DNA of 46,493 bases from Planctomycetaceae bacterium (lineage in GTDB: Bacteria; Planctomycetota; Planctomycetia; Pirellulales; Pirellulaceae): NCBI GenBank assembly GCA_012729315.1, contig JAAYDI010000190.1, forward strand, positions 1 through 46,493, given 5' to 3'. Of this stretch, positions 9,367 to 18,832 are shown in pieces. The notes under the pieces were generated by a model. The model did no database searches and was not told the DNA's origin. It saw only the letters and a program-made list of their open reading frames with translations. The position numbers were made by a program, and so were the translations under genes. Each line of letters starts with the position of its first letter. The first letter of the stretch is position 1.

Positions 9367-10263
9367 CTAGAAGCGCGCCTGCCGGCTCAGCAGATACTCC
9401 AACAGCGCCTTGTCGAACGGCATGCTCGTGTCGAGCGGTACATAGTCAATGCCGCTCTGGAAACATGCGCGGCGGTAAGTCTCACGAAACGCCTCCACCT
9501 CCTGCAGATAGTCGCGCCGGAAATGGTCGGCATCCAGCCGCACCCGCTGCTGTGTCTCCGGATCCTCCAGCTCCACCGTGCCCTGGAAGGGGAACTGAAC
9601 CTCGGCTTCGTCCAGCACGTGAAACAGGATCACGTCGTGGCCGCCATGCCGCAGCTGGCGCAGCGCACGAATCACCGGCTCCGTGTCCACCAGCAGGTCG
9701 GAGAAGATCATGACCAGACTGTGGTGCCGCAGCATGGCAGCGATCTGGATCAGGCTGTGCGCCACATCCGTTTCACCGGCCGGCTGCAGCCGCGACAGAT
9801 GGGACAGCAGGTTCCCCAGGTGTGCCCGCTTGGATCGCGGCGCCAGGCTGTCCCGCACCCGCTGGTCAAACGTGATCAGACCCACCGGGTCCTGCTGGTG
9901 AATCATCAGGTAGCACAAGGATGCCGCCAGGCAGATGGCATAGTCGAATTTCGACAGGTCCTGGCGATACGTATAGCCCATCGAACGGCTGAGGTCCATC
10001 ACCAGGTAGCCCGTGATGTTGGTTTCGGCCTCGAATTTCTTCACATAGAACTTGTCGGTCTTGGCGAAGACCAGCCAGTCGATGTCCTTGGGATCGTCCC
10101 CGGCGGTGTATTTCCGGTGCTCGCTGAACTCCACCGAGAAGCCCTGAAACGGGCTGGCGTGCAGACCCTGCAGGAAGCCGCGGACCACGAACTGCGCGCG
10201 CAGATCCAGCCGCTTGATCTGGTTGATGACTTCCGGCTTCAGGTATTTCTCAACCGATGACAT
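9367..10263 (-). CDS. DUF58 domain-containing protein
   Basis: This is a 298-residue soluble DUF58 protein. The family signature YTAGDDPKDIDW is at 52-63, and a VWA-like metal motif DLSRS is at 90-94. DUF58 proteins are almost always encoded next to MoxR ATPases and are thought to serve as their VWA-type adaptors. Here the gene starts 42 bases after the moxR stop and is followed after 84 bases by the BatA gene, all in the same direction, so a single transcript is likely. The length and domain match the family, and nothing looks broken. Confidence 0.93.
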   Translation of the reverse strand: MSSVEKYLKPEVINQIKRLDLRAQFVVRGFLQGLHASPFQGFSVEFSEHRKYTAGDDPKDIDWLVFAKTDKFYVKKFEAETNITGYLVMDLSRSMGYTYRQDLSKFDYAICLAASLCYLMIHQQDPVGLITFDQRVRDSLAPRSKRAHLGNLLSHLSRLQPAGETDVAHSLIQIAAMLRHHSLVMIFSDLLVDTEPVIRALRQLRHGGHDVILFHVLDEAEVQFPFQGTVELEDPETQQRVRLDADHFRRDYLQEVEAFRETYRRACFQSGIDYVPLDTSMPFDKALLEYLLSRQARF

Positions 10264-10305
10264 GGCGATCCGTACGCGCCAGTCGGGCGCTCCCCCAGAT
10301 GTGTG

Positions 10306-11343
10306 CTACGGCCGCCGTCGGGTCGGTTCAGCGAACTTGGGCACTTCCGGTTCGGGGACTTCGTCCAGCAGGCGCAGGATCAGATCTTCGGTCGTCATGC
10401 CTTCGGCCTGCGCCTGGAAATTGGTGCTCACGCGATGGCGCAACACGGGGATGGCGATGCGGCGGATGTCGGCGATGGCCACCGAGAACCGCCCGTCCAT
10501 GGCCGCCAGGGCCTTGCCGCCGTTGATCAGGAACAGGCCGGCGCGTGGCCCGGCACCCCAATCCACCAGGTCGCGCACGAACTCCGGTGCCGTCTCGTCC
10601 CGCGGGCGCGTGGCACGCACCAGCCGCGACACGTACTTGACAATGTACTCGCTCACCGCCACCGAGCTGACCAGCTTCTGGAGGTTCACAATGGCCCGGC
10701 CAGAGAGCACCTTGCGCACCTCGGTCTTCTCGTTGCGGCTGCCCACCGACAGAATCTTCTCCTCTTCCTCCGCGGTCGGATAGCCGACCTTGATGTTGAA
10801 CATGAACCGGTCGAGCTGCGCTTCCGGCAGCGGGTAGGTCCCCTCCTGCTCGATCGGGTTCTGGGTGGCAATCGTGAAGAACGGGTCGGGTAATTCGTAC
10901 GTCTGGCGCCCCACCGACACTTCCCGTTCCTGCATCGCCTGCAGCAGGGCCGCTTGGGTCTTGGGAGGGGTCCGGTTGATTTCGTCCGCCAGCAGGATGT
11001 TGGTGAAAATGGGGCCCTCCATGAACCGGAAGACGCGCTTGCCCCGCTCGTCCTCCTCCAGCACGTTGGTGCCCGTAATGTCGGAGGGCATCAAGTCCGG
11101 CGTGAACTGGATGCGTTTGAAGCCGACGTCGAGAATCTGGGCCAGGGTGCTGACCATCAAGGTCTTGGCCAGGCCGGGCACGCCTTCGAGCAGGCAGTGG
11201 CCGCGCGTGAAGATCGCCGCAAACAACTGCTCGATCACCTCGTTCTGGCCGATGATGATCTTCTGCAGCTCCTGCTGCATCACGATCCGGTGCTGGCTGA
11301 ACTCCTGGAGGATCTCACCCAGATTTCTTTGTTTCGTGGACAC
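10306..11343 (-). CDS. MoxR family AAA+ ATPase
   Basis: This is a 345-residue AAA+ ATPase of the MoxR family. Walker A is EGVPGLAKT at 53-61, Walker B is NILLADE at 115-121 followed by INRTPPKTQAALLQAM, and the sensor segment TQNPIEQEGTYPLPEAQLDRF (shown here in parts: TQNPIEQ, then PLPEAQLDRF) is intact. MoxR proteins use ATP to remodel or activate protein complexes together with VWA-domain partners, which are the three genes that follow. Translation starts at GTG 11343. A sigma70-like promoter lies about 40 bases upstream, so this is the first gene of the operon. Confidence 0.95.
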   Translation of the reverse strand: MSTKQRNLGEILQEFSQHRIVMQQELQKIIIGQNEVIEQLFAAIFTRGHCLLEGVPGLAKTLMVSTLAQILDVGFKRIQFTPDLMPSDITGTNVLEEDERGKRVFRFMEGPIFTNILLADEINRTPPKTQAALLQAMQEREVSVGRQTYELPDPFFTIATQNPIEQEGTYPLPEAQLDRFMFNIKVGYPTAEEEEKILSVGSRNEKTEVRKVLSGRAIVNLQKLVSSVAVSEYIVKYVSRLVRATRPRDETAPEFVRDLVDWGAGPRAGLFLINGGKALAAMDGRFSVAIADIRRIAIPVLRHRVSTNFQAQAEGMTTEDLILRLLDEVPEPEVPKFAEPTRRRP

Positions 11344-11388
11344 GACCCTGCTGCTTTCTCAAAACACCCCTTAGGTTGGAAGTCGTAG

Positions 11389-11417
11389 ATTCTATCGCTC
11401 GTACTGGCGGCCAGCAA
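11389..11417 (-). promoter_or_regulatory. Predicted sigma70-like promoter of the MoxR operon
   Basis: Read on the minus strand, TTGCTG (11417-11412) is followed after exactly 17 bases by TAGAAT (11394-11389), 45 bases ahead of the GTG start. The -10 box matches TATAAT at five of six bases and the -35 box matches TTGACA at three. It stands back to back with the plus-strand promoter at 11434-11462. Confidence 0.5.
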
Positions 11418-11433
11418 TGCTTGGCGATCCGTG

Positions 11434-11462
11434 TTGCCGCCCTAACTCTGGAATCCTAAGAT
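11434..11462 (+). promoter_or_regulatory. Predicted sigma70-like promoter of the DUF4159 gene
   Basis: TTGCCG at 11434-11439 is followed after 17 bases by TAAGAT at 11457-11462, about 42 bases before the ATG at 11505. Each box matches the sigma70 consensus at four of six bases. Spacing and location support it, but it is a weak match on sequence alone. Confidence 0.4.
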
Positions 11463-11504
11463 ATTTGTGACGACGGGGGTGAGTCCGGGAGAGGGAAAGC
11501 CGTT

Positions 11505-13856
11505 ATGAAGCGCGGAATCCAAGTTGCGGTCATGGCGACCGTAGCGATCGCACTGGCCGGTGCCCCCGTAGTGGGCGAAGTCACGGATCGGGACGTGCGG
11601 CAGGCGATTGAACAGGGAGTCAAGTTCCTGAAGGAGAATCAGGACAAGGTGCGCGGCGGATGGTCGGAGCATCCCGCGCAGCCTGGCGGGCTCTCGGCGC
11701 TGTGCACCCTGGCGCTGCTCAACGCCGGAGTGACTGTCGACGACCCGGCCATGGTCAAAGCGCTCGACTACATCCGCAGCTTCAATGCGCCCGATATGAC
11801 CTACTCCGTCGCGCTGCGCACCATGGTGCTGTGCGCGGCGGAACCCAGGAAAGATCTGCTCACGATTCGCGGGAATGTCAAATGGCTTGAGGCCGCGCAA
11901 CTGACCGATGCCACCAGTTCAGCCCGTGGCCGCAAAGGGATGTGGACCTACTCGTTGCGAGCGCCCGGAGACAACCTCTATGCCGGCGACAACTCCAATA
12001 CGCAGTTCGCCCTGCTGGCGCTCAACGAAGCCGACCGGGTGGGCGTGCAGGTCAATCCGGCCACCTGGCGGCTGGCGCTGGAGCACTGGCAGCAGACGCA
12101 GAAAGAAGACGGTGCGTGGGGTTACACTCCCCGCGAGGCGTCGACCGGCAGCATGACGTGTGCCGGCGTCTGTTCGGTGGTGATCGCCAGCGGCCGACTC
12201 AGCTCGGGCAGCGCCAGGATCGGCGACAACGGCAGCGTATCGTGCTGCGGGGAAAGCGACCCGGATACCAGCGTGGAACGCGGCCTGTCCTGGCTCGGAA
12301 GACACTTCAGCGTGCACGCCAACCCGGGCAGCCGATCCTACCTGCTGTACTACCTCTACGCCCTGGAACGAACCGGTCGGTTGACCGGGCGCCGGTTCAT
12401 CGGCGGACACGACTGGTACCGGGAGGGGGCCGAGTTGCTGGTGAACGAACAGGACCAGATCGGCGGCAGCTGGCGCGGAGTCGGTACATCCGAAAGCAAT
12501 GCGCTGGTCGCCACGTCGTTCGCGTTGCTGTTCCTTTCCAAAGGGCGCCGGCCGGTGGTGATTGCCAAAGCCCAATACGAAGATGGGCGGGAATGGGACC
12601 TCCACCCCGGCGGCGTTCCCAACCTCACCCGCCACATCGAACGCGCGTGGCTGCGCGAACTCAGCTGGCAGACGATCGACCTGCGGGCCGCTACGGTCGG
12701 AGACATGCTCGAAACGCCAGTGCTGTTCTTGAGCGGTCGGCAGCCTCTGACGCTGACGCGGGAGCAGCGGGAGCAGCTGCGCAGATATGTGGAACAGGGA
12801 GGGTTCATTTTTGCCGAAGCCTGTGACGGCGACGGATGCGATGGGCAGGCCTTCGATGCCTCCTTCCGCCAGCTCATGAAAGAGCTGTTTCCCGAATCCG
12901 GGTTCCGCCTGCTGCCACCCGATCATCCCGTATGGTTCGCCGAAGCCAAAGTCGATCCCGCCTACATCAAGGAACTCTACGGCGTCGATGCCTGCTGCCG
13001 CACGAGCGTGGTGTACTGCCCGACGAATCTGTCGTGTTACTGGGAACTCAGCGCCGAAGGGCGCGAGCTCAACGCGCCGGACGACGTTCGGAAGGCGATC
13101 GAAGCACGCGTGCAGATCGGCCAGAATGTGGTGGCCTATGCCACCAATCGCACCCTGAAAGAGAAACTCGACCGCCCCAATGTCGCTGTCGAGGATGGCT
13201 CGGTGACACCCGGATCCCGCGATGTGCTGGTGATCCCCAAGCTGCAGCACGGAGGGGGCAGCGACGACGCGCCCCACGCGCTGGCAAACCTGATGCAGTA
13301 TGTGCGGCAGGAAGTGGAGCTGCGCGCGCTGACCGAACACCGCCTGGTCTCCGCGACCGCCAGCGATCTGTTCGAGTACCCGATCCTGTTTGTGCACGGC
13401 CGGCGCAGCTTCCGCTGGAATGCCGCCGAGCGCAAGGCGCTGGCAGACTATGTCGCCCACGGCGGATTCATCTTCGCCGACGCGATCTGCGCCAGTCCAG
13501 ACTTCGCAAAGGCCTTCCGCCAGGAGCTGGAGGCGATCTTTCCCGATCAGAAGCTCCAGCCGATCCCGCCGAACCACCCGCTCTTCTCCGACGACTTCAG
13601 CGGGTTCGATCTGAGCCGCGTAACCATCAACGATCCGCTGCTGGCGCCGGAGGGCGAACGGCTGGAAGCCCGCAGCACGCGGACTGCGCCAATGCTCGAA
13701 GGACTCCAGATCGACGACCGCTATGCGGTCGTGTTCTCACCCTACGACATCAGCTGCGCGCTGGAGAGCAGTTCCGCGATGCAGTGCAAGGGATACATCA
13801 AAGAGGACGCGGCCAGGCTGGGCACCAACATCATTCTGTTCGCGCTGCAGCAGTGA
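11505..13856 (+). CDS. Secreted protein with toroid-like repeats and two DUF4159 domains
   Basis: The 783-residue protein begins with a signal peptide (about 1-24). Residues about 30-340 contain repeated helical segments with QEDG/KEDGAWGYTP-type and GGLSALCTLAL-type motifs, resembling the alpha/alpha-toroid of prenyltransferase and squalene-cyclase repeats. From about 400 a DUF4159 domain begins (TPVLFLSGRQPL, then RYVEQGGFIFAEACDGDG), and a second copy begins near 620 (YPILFVHGRRSF, then DYVAHGGFIFADAICAS). DUF4159 is often found in planctomycetes beside MoxR / DUF58 / BatA genes, as here in divergent orientation. No catalytic residues of a cyclase are evident, so an enzyme role is not claimed. 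GGGAGAGGG lies just upstream of the ATG. The downstream gene starts 4 bases after the stop. Confidence 0.85.
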   Translation: MKRGIQVAVMATVAIALAGAPVVGEVTDRDVRQAIEQGVKFLKENQDKVRGGWSEHPAQPGGLSALCTLALLNAGVTVDDPAMVKALDYIRSFNAPDMTYSVALRTMVLCAAEPRKDLLTIRGNVKWLEAAQLTDATSSARGRKGMWTYSLRAPGDNLYAGDNSNTQFALLALNEADRVGVQVNPATWRLALEHWQQTQKEDGAWGYTPREASTGSMTCAGVCSVVIASGRLSSGSARIGDNGSVSCCGESDPDTSVERGLSWLGRHFSVHANPGSRSYLLYYLYALERTGRLTGRRFIGGHDWYREGAELLVNEQDQIGGSWRGVGTSESNALVATSFALLFLSKGRRPVVIAKAQYEDGREWDLHPGGVPNLTRHIERAWLRELSWQTIDLRAATVGDMLETPVLFLSGRQPLTLTREQREQLRRYVEQGGFIFAEACDGDGCDGQAFDASFRQLMKELFPESGFRLLPPDHPVWFAEAKVDPAYIKELYGVDACCRTSVVYCPTNLSCYWELSAEGRELNAPDDVRKAIEARVQIGQNVVAYATNRTLKEKLDRPNVAVEDGSVTPGSRDVLVIPKLQHGGGSDDAPHALANLMQYVRQEVELRALTEHRLVSATASDLFEYPILFVHGRRSFRWNAAERKALADYVAHGGFIFADAICASPDFAKAFRQELEAIFPDQKLQPIPPNHPLFSDDFSGFDLSRVTINDPLLAPEGERLEARSTRTAPMLEGLQIDDRYAVVFSPYDISCALESSSAMQCKGYIKEDAARLGTNIILFALQQ

Positions 13857-13860
13857 CGAA

Positions 13861-15195
13861 ATGGCAGGCACCATGCAGGACCGAACGCGGCCCCACCGGA
13901 CCACCACCAGCTCCGTTGTAGTGCTGCTGTCGCTGCTGGCGCTGGCCCTCGCGCTGCGCACCGGCGCTGTGCTGGTACGCTGGGAACGACTCAGCGCAGA
14001 CCCCGATGCCTACCGGCTGATCGCCGAGAACGTCGCGCAGCGCGGCGCGTACAGCCGGAGCGCTGCCGATCTGCCCGCCGCGCCGACTGCGTTCCGCCCT
14101 CCCGTCTACCCACTGTTGCTGGCGACCGCCGCCCGCCACAAAGTGGTGACTCCCGCCACGGTGGCCGTCATCCACATCGCGACGGGAACGCTCACCGTGC
14201 TGCTCGTCTGGATCCTCGGCCAGCACTGGGGACTCGGCTGGCGGAGTGGTCTCGCCGCATTCCTGGTGGCCGCCGATCCGATCCTGCTCAACCAGACTGC
14301 CGAAGTGATGACCGAGACGCTGGCCACCCTGTTGGGTACGCTCGGGCTGCTCGCATTCACGCAGTGGAGCGCGCGCCGGACCTCTGGTGCCGGCGCACTG
14401 GCTGGGGCTGCCAGCGGCCTGGCCGCGCTCTGCCGCCCCACCTTTCTGATCTGGGCCGGCCTGTGCGGCGTCTACTACGTCGTGACCGAACGGAACTGGA
14501 AGAGCGTCCGGCAGAGCGCCGTGTTCGCACTCGCGCTGGCCATCACCCTGTTGCCGTGGGGCGAACGCAACCTGCGCCTGCTCGGACGACCCATCGTCAC
14601 GACTACCCACGGCGGCTACACCCTGCTGCTGGCAAACAACCCGTTCTTCTACTGGCACCTTGCGCACGGGGCCGGAGGCGGCGTCTGGGACGCCCGCGAA
14701 CTGGAACCGCTGCTGCAGACTCAGCCGGACGGCGCTGCCGCACCACCGGCTCACGCAGAGAGTGAGATCGATAGCGATCGTCGCCTCTATGCGCTGGCAC
14801 ACCAGACGATCCGGCAGCAACCCGCGATGTTCCTGTATTCCTGTCTCGTGCGGGTGGGCGCGCTGTGGAGCCCGCTGGCGCATCAGATCGATCCCCACGA
14901 ATCCCGCGCCACGACCGCGATGCGCTGGGCGGCCGCGCTCTGGTACGGCCTGGTGTTCGTCCTGGCTGCGGTCGAAGCCTACCGACTGCGCGGCCACCTG
15001 CTCCGTACCCCCTGGGCATGGGGCGCGCTGTGCATCGCCGTCTTCACGCTCGTCCACGCCGTCTACTGGTCGAATATCAGGATGCGCGCGCCCCTCATGC
15101 CGATCGTCGCACTGCTGGCGGCCGACGGCATCCGACGCGATACCGCCAGCCGCCGCCAGCCGGTGTCCAGGAGCAGCAACGAGGCGAGGGAATAA
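13861..15195 (+). CDS. Polytopic GT-C type glycosyltransferase-like protein
   Basis: This is a 444-residue integral membrane protein with about ten hydrophobic segments. The N-terminal pattern fits GT-C (PMT/ArnT-like, family 39) enzymes: a first helix at about 18-38, then a periplasmic loop with the acidic SADPDAYRL motif and FRPPVYPLLLA. Enzymes of this class move sugars from polyprenyl-phosphate donors to lipids or proteins on the outer face of the membrane; the substrate cannot be read from the sequence. ATG 13861 is 5 bases past the DUF4159 stop, so the two genes are probably co-translated. The frame is open farther upstream only as a shadow of the previous gene. Confidence 0.78.
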   Translation: MAGTMQDRTRPHRTTTSSVVVLLSLLALALALRTGAVLVRWERLSADPDAYRLIAENVAQRGAYSRSAADLPAAPTAFRPPVYPLLLATAARHKVVTPATVAVIHIATGTLTVLLVWILGQHWGLGWRSGLAAFLVAADPILLNQTAEVMTETLATLLGTLGLLAFTQWSARRTSGAGALAGAASGLAALCRPTFLIWAGLCGVYYVVTERNWKSVRQSAVFALALAITLLPWGERNLRLLGRPIVTTTHGGYTLLLANNPFFYWHLAHGAGGGVWDARELEPLLQTQPDGAAAPPAHAESEIDSDRRLYALAHQTIRQQPAMFLYSCLVRVGALWSPLAHQIDPHESRATTAMRWAAALWYGLVFVLAAVEAYRLRGHLLRTPWAWGALCIAVFTLVHAVYWSNIRMRAPLMPIVALLAADGIRRDTASRRQPVSRSSNEARE

Positions 15196-15550
15196 GACGC
15201 TCCGCCCTCGTTCGCGAAGAACCACGGACGGGAACGGGATCACGAGGCACGAGCAGGGGCCGAGGCCGCAGCAGGGGGAGGCGGCACCCGCGTCTCCGCT
15301 CGGCGGGCTCCGGCTGTCTTGTCTAACATGTGTTCTGGCAATGCTTTGCGCCTCGAGTGTTGCTTTCAAAGCTGCCTTGCGACGAAGCGGCGACACCTCT
15401 ATAATCCTGCGGCTCTATTTTTCAGAGTACCCGTCTCGCGTTGTCACAGCGCCTGAATCATGAGGTGACTGTTGGCGTCGTATATGGCAAGGATGCCGTG
15501 CCCTGAACTGGTCTCATCACATCGCACATTTTGCAGTTGGCTGGCGACCC
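15196..15550. other. Intergenic region with the LptD-like gene promoter
   Basis: This 355-base gap follows the glycosyltransferase stop. The first 150 bases are GC-rich without clear signals. The last part holds a strong promoter (15377-15405) and a leader of about 140 bases. I see no tRNA and no convincing intrinsic terminator. Confidence 0.5.
15377..15405 (+). promoter_or_regulatory. Predicted sigma70 promoter of the LptD-like gene
   Basis: TTGCGA at 15377-15382, a 17-base spacer, and a perfect TATAAT at 15400-15405. This is one of the closest matches to the housekeeping promoter consensus that I noticed here. Transcription would begin near 15412, leaving a leader of about 140 bases. Confidence 0.6.
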
Positions 15551-18500
15551 GTGGTGCCGCACCAACCTGTGAGGCGTAATTCGATCGTGCGAATTGCCGC
15601 CTGGGTGTTGGCCGGACTGTGGTGCGCTGCGCCGTGGGCGCTGGCCGATATCCAGATGCCGGTACCCGATCCGCAGTGGCCGATCACGATCGACGGCGCG
15701 TCTGCCGAACACTGGCAGCAGGGTGCGGTGGAGGCCTGGGTCGTGCGCCGCGGAGTGATTCGCCAGGGCGAGTTCGCCGCGCAGGCTGAGGAAGCTGTCG
15801 TCTGGATCGACCGTGCGCCGCCGGGGAGCGGTGATGTGAGTCGGGCGATCGTGTATCTGGAGGGTTCCGCGGCGGTGGATTATGGCCGGGACGGTGACGT
15901 GCATCCCGCGACAGGTGCCGCTGCTCAGTCGATTCGGGATCACACGTGGTTTGGCCGCCTGATCACCCGCAGCGCAATTGACGTGCGTGCACCTCGGAGC
16001 GAGACAGCTGAGGGCCGTCAGTCGGCCGTCTATGCACGGGGCCGTCAGGCGTGGGACGCGGCGGCGAGCGGTGTTCAGCTCGCCCAGTTCACAGCACCTG
16101 TCCAGCCAGCGCCTATCCAGCCAGCGCCCGTTCAGCCAGAGCCTCTGCAGCCGGCACCTTTTCAGCCGCCGCCTGTCCAGCCAGCACCGCCGGTGTTTGC
16201 GCCGTCAGTGCTGCCGCCCGCTGTTCCCGCTGCCGAGGCGCCGGCCATGTTGCAGCCGCCCGTGTTGCCGCCGCCGGTAACCGAGCCGGCGCCGGAAGTC
16301 CTGCCGCAGCCCCCTGCGGCGCCGGTCATGCCGACGGAGAAGCGGGTGCAAGTCGGGCCGCGCAGCAACGCGCTCATCCACATCAAGAGCTTTCCGGGCA
16401 CGTTGCCCCATCAGTCGGTGACGGTGTTCAGCAACGGGATCCGGGCGGTCATCGAAGGTGTTGAAGCGCCGCGTTTTGGCAACCTCGGCCGGATCGTGAT
16501 CGAGACGGATCGGCTGGTTCTCTGGGGCCCGAGCCTGAAGACGCTCTCGACTGAGGGTTCCGAAGCCGCCGGTGGTGCGGATGTGCCGATCGAAGTGTAC
16601 ATGGAAGGCAACATTGTGTTCCGGCAGGGCGACCGGCTCATCTACTCCGACCGGATGTACTACAACGCGACGTACGAATACGGTGTCGTGCTGGCGGCGG
16701 AAGTGTTCACGCCGGTTCCCGATTATCAGGGCATCGTGCGGCTGAAGGCCGACGTGTTGCAGCAGCTGAACCGGCAGTTCTTCCAGGCTTACGGGGCGGC
16801 GATCACGACCAGTCAGATGGGCGTGCCCCAGTACTGGTTCCAGGCCGAGCAGATTGGCTTCCAGGACACGCAGGTGCCGCGCATCAACTCGTTGACCGGG
16901 CAGCTGGAGCCGGACCCGCTGACCCAGGAAGCGGCCGTCGATCACAGCATGCTGGCGACGAGCTACAACAACTTTCTGTACATCGGCGGGCTCCCCGTCT
17001 TCTACTGGCCGGCCATGGCGACCGATCTTCGTAAGCCGTCCTATTATCTGGAGCGTTTCTCGGTCAAGAACGACGATATTTTCGGGGTGCAGGTCCTGGC
17101 CGACTGGGACCTGTACCAGCTGTTACGCATCAAGAACCCGCCCACCGGCACCGACTGGTCGTTGAGCACCGACTACCTGGGGGACCGCGGGATGGGGCTG
17201 GGTACGAACTTCTCCTATGATCGGACCGACTGGCTGGGGCATCCCGGTCCGGTGACCGGCTGGTTCGACGCCTGGGGCATCTACGACACGGGATTTGACG
17301 ATCTGGGCGAGAACCGCCGGCACGTCGTGCCGGAGAAGGCCATGCGGGGCCGCGCGTATTGGCGTCATCGCCACAATCTGCCGGAAGGCTGGCAGGTGAT
17401 CGGCAAGCTGGGCTGGATCAGCGACCGTAATTTCCTGGAGGAGTACTACGAAAAGGAGTGGGACGAGTGGGTTGATCGCGTGACGAGTCTGGAGCTGAGA
17501 CGCACCTGGGAAGACCAGACGCTGCGCGTGCTGGGACAGTTCTCGCTCAACGACAACGTGTCCCAGACGGAGTGGTGGCCGCGCGGAGATCACTTCCTGC
17601 TGGGCCGCTCGCTGCTGAACGACCGCTTGACATGGTTCGCGCATTCTCAGGCCAGTTATGCGCGGTTCGGAGTGCTCGACGCCCCCACCGATCCGCAGGA
17701 CGCGGCGGGTTGGCAGTACCTGCCTTGGGAGCAGCCGGCGATGGAGCCCGAAGGGGGCCGCTTCGCGACGCGCCACGAACTGGACCTGCCGTTGCAGTTG
17801 GGGCCGGTCAAATGCGTTCCCTACGCGCTGGGGGAAGTTGCCTACTGGGGCCAGGGGCTCGACGAACAGCGGGACCTCACGCGGGCCTACGGCCAGGCCG
17901 GCGTGCGGCTCAGCCTGCCGTTCTGGCGGGTTTTCCCCACGGTCCAGAACATGTTGCTCAACCTCAACGGCCTGGCCCACAAGGTGACGCTGCAGTCCGA
18001 TCTGTACTGGGCGGATGCCAGCCGGAACATCGACGAGTTCCCGCTGTACGACCCGTTGGACGACGACTCGCAGGAACACTTCCTGGGATATCTGGGCGCG
18101 ATTCCCTGGTATCGCGATCCGCGCAACTTTGCGTTCCGGGCCGGACTCCAGAACTGGGTGGCCTCCCCGACGCTCGAAACCGTCGATGACGTGACCGCCG
18201 CGCGACTGGGCATCCACCAGCGCTGGCAGACCAAGCGCGGACTGCCCGGACAGCAGCGGGTGGTCGACTGGATTGCCCTGGATGTGGACGGCACCCTCTT
18301 TCCGCGGGCGGATCGCGACAACTTCGGCGAATACCTGGGCCTGCTGGAATACGACTTCCTCTGGCATGTCGGCGACCGGGTGACCATCCTGTCCGACGGA
18401 TACGCCGACCTGTTCCCGGACGGGTTGCGGATGATATCGCTGGGGTCAGCGCTGAGTCGTCCGCAGCGGGGGCAGGTGTATGGGGGGATCACGTCCATGG

Positions 18501-18796
18501 AGGGGCCGCTGAGCAGCACGTTGCTGGTCGGCGCGGTGAGTTACCGGCTGAGCCACAAGTGGATCATGGACCTGGCGGGCACCTATGATTTGGGACCGAC
18601 CGGAAACATTGGCGAACGGCTGGCGATCACGCACATCGGCGAATCGATGCTGGTGCGGCTGACGTTCAATGCGGATCTGGGGCGCGACAACGTCGGCGCG
18701 GCGATCTCCGTGGAACCCCGGTTTCTGCCCAGGGGGCGGCTGGGACGCGTGGGCGGCGTGCACATCCCGCCGGTCGGCATGATGGGTATCGAATAG
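15551..18796 (+). CDS. lptD: LptD-like outer-membrane LPS assembly protein (OstA family)
   Basis: The 1081-residue protein starts at a GTG with a signal peptide (about 1-32, WALA/DIQ). A proline-rich spacer of QPAP-type repeats covers about 178-260. An OstA-like jelly-roll region follows at about 290-400 (YMEGNIVFRQGDRLIYSDRM, AEVFTPVPDYQG). The rest is Trp/Tyr-rich, beta-strand-like sequence with the family segment NNFLYIGGLPVFYWPA, as expected for the LptD barrel. LptD inserts lipopolysaccharide into the outer leaflet of the outer membrane. Family members are typically 750-850 residues, and the N-terminal region with the Pro-rich linker makes this one longer. GTG codons at 15569 and 15587 are alternative starts that would still keep a signal peptide. 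The diacylglycerol kinase gene follows after 36 bases. Confidence 0.8.
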   Translation: MVPHQPVRRNSIVRIAAWVLAGLWCAAPWALADIQMPVPDPQWPITIDGASAEHWQQGAVEAWVVRRGVIRQGEFAAQAEEAVVWIDRAPPGSGDVSRAIVYLEGSAAVDYGRDGDVHPATGAAAQSIRDHTWFGRLITRSAIDVRAPRSETAEGRQSAVYARGRQAWDAAASGVQLAQFTAPVQPAPIQPAPVQPEPLQPAPFQPPPVQPAPPVFAPSVLPPAVPAAEAPAMLQPPVLPPPVTEPAPEVLPQPPAAPVMPTEKRVQVGPRSNALIHIKSFPGTLPHQSVTVFSNGIRAVIEGVEAPRFGNLGRIVIETDRLVLWGPSLKTLSTEGSEAAGGADVPIEVYMEGNIVFRQGDRLIYSDRMYYNATYEYGVVLAAEVFTPVPDYQGIVRLKADVLQQLNRQFFQAYGAAITTSQMGVPQYWFQAEQIGFQDTQVPRINSLTGQLEPDPLTQEAAVDHSMLATSYNNFLYIGGLPVFYWPAMATDLRKPSYYLERFSVKNDDIFGVQVLADWDLYQLLRIKNPPTGTDWSLSTDYLGDRGMGLGTNFSYDRTDWLGHPGPVTGWFDAWGIYDTGFDDLGENRRHVVPEKAMRGRAYWRHRHNLPEGWQVIGKLGWISDRNFLEEYYEKEWDEWVDRVTSLELRRTWEDQTLRVLGQFSLNDNVSQTEWWPRGDHFLLGRSLLNDRLTWFAHSQASYARFGVLDAPTDPQDAAGWQYLPWEQPAMEPEGGRFATRHELDLPLQLGPVKCVPYALGEVAYWGQGLDEQRDLTRAYGQAGVRLSLPFWRVFPTVQNMLLNLNGLAHKVTLQSDLYWADASRNIDEFPLYDPLDDDSQEHFLGYLGAIPWYRDPRNFAFRAGLQNWVASPTLETVDDVTAARLGIHQRWQTKRGLPGQQRVVDWIALDVDGTLFPRADRDNFGEYLGLLEYDFLWHVGDRVTILSDGYADLFPDGLRMISLGSALSRPQRGQVYGGITSMEGPLSSTLLVGAVSYRLSHKWIMDLAGTYDLGPTGNIGERLAITHIGESMLVRLTFNADLGRDNVGAAISVEPRFLPRGRLGRVGGVHIPPVGMMGIE
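16086..16310 (+). repeat. Proline/glutamine-rich coding repeat
   Basis: Inside the LptD-like gene, imperfect 12-18 base units encode repeated Q-P-A-P type motifs, followed by an Ala/Pro-rich stretch. It is a low-complexity periplasmic linker that likely varies in length between strains. Confidence 0.75.
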
Positions 18797-18832
18797 GCAC
18801 GCACGGGGATGGGATCCCACAGCAGGTCGAGC

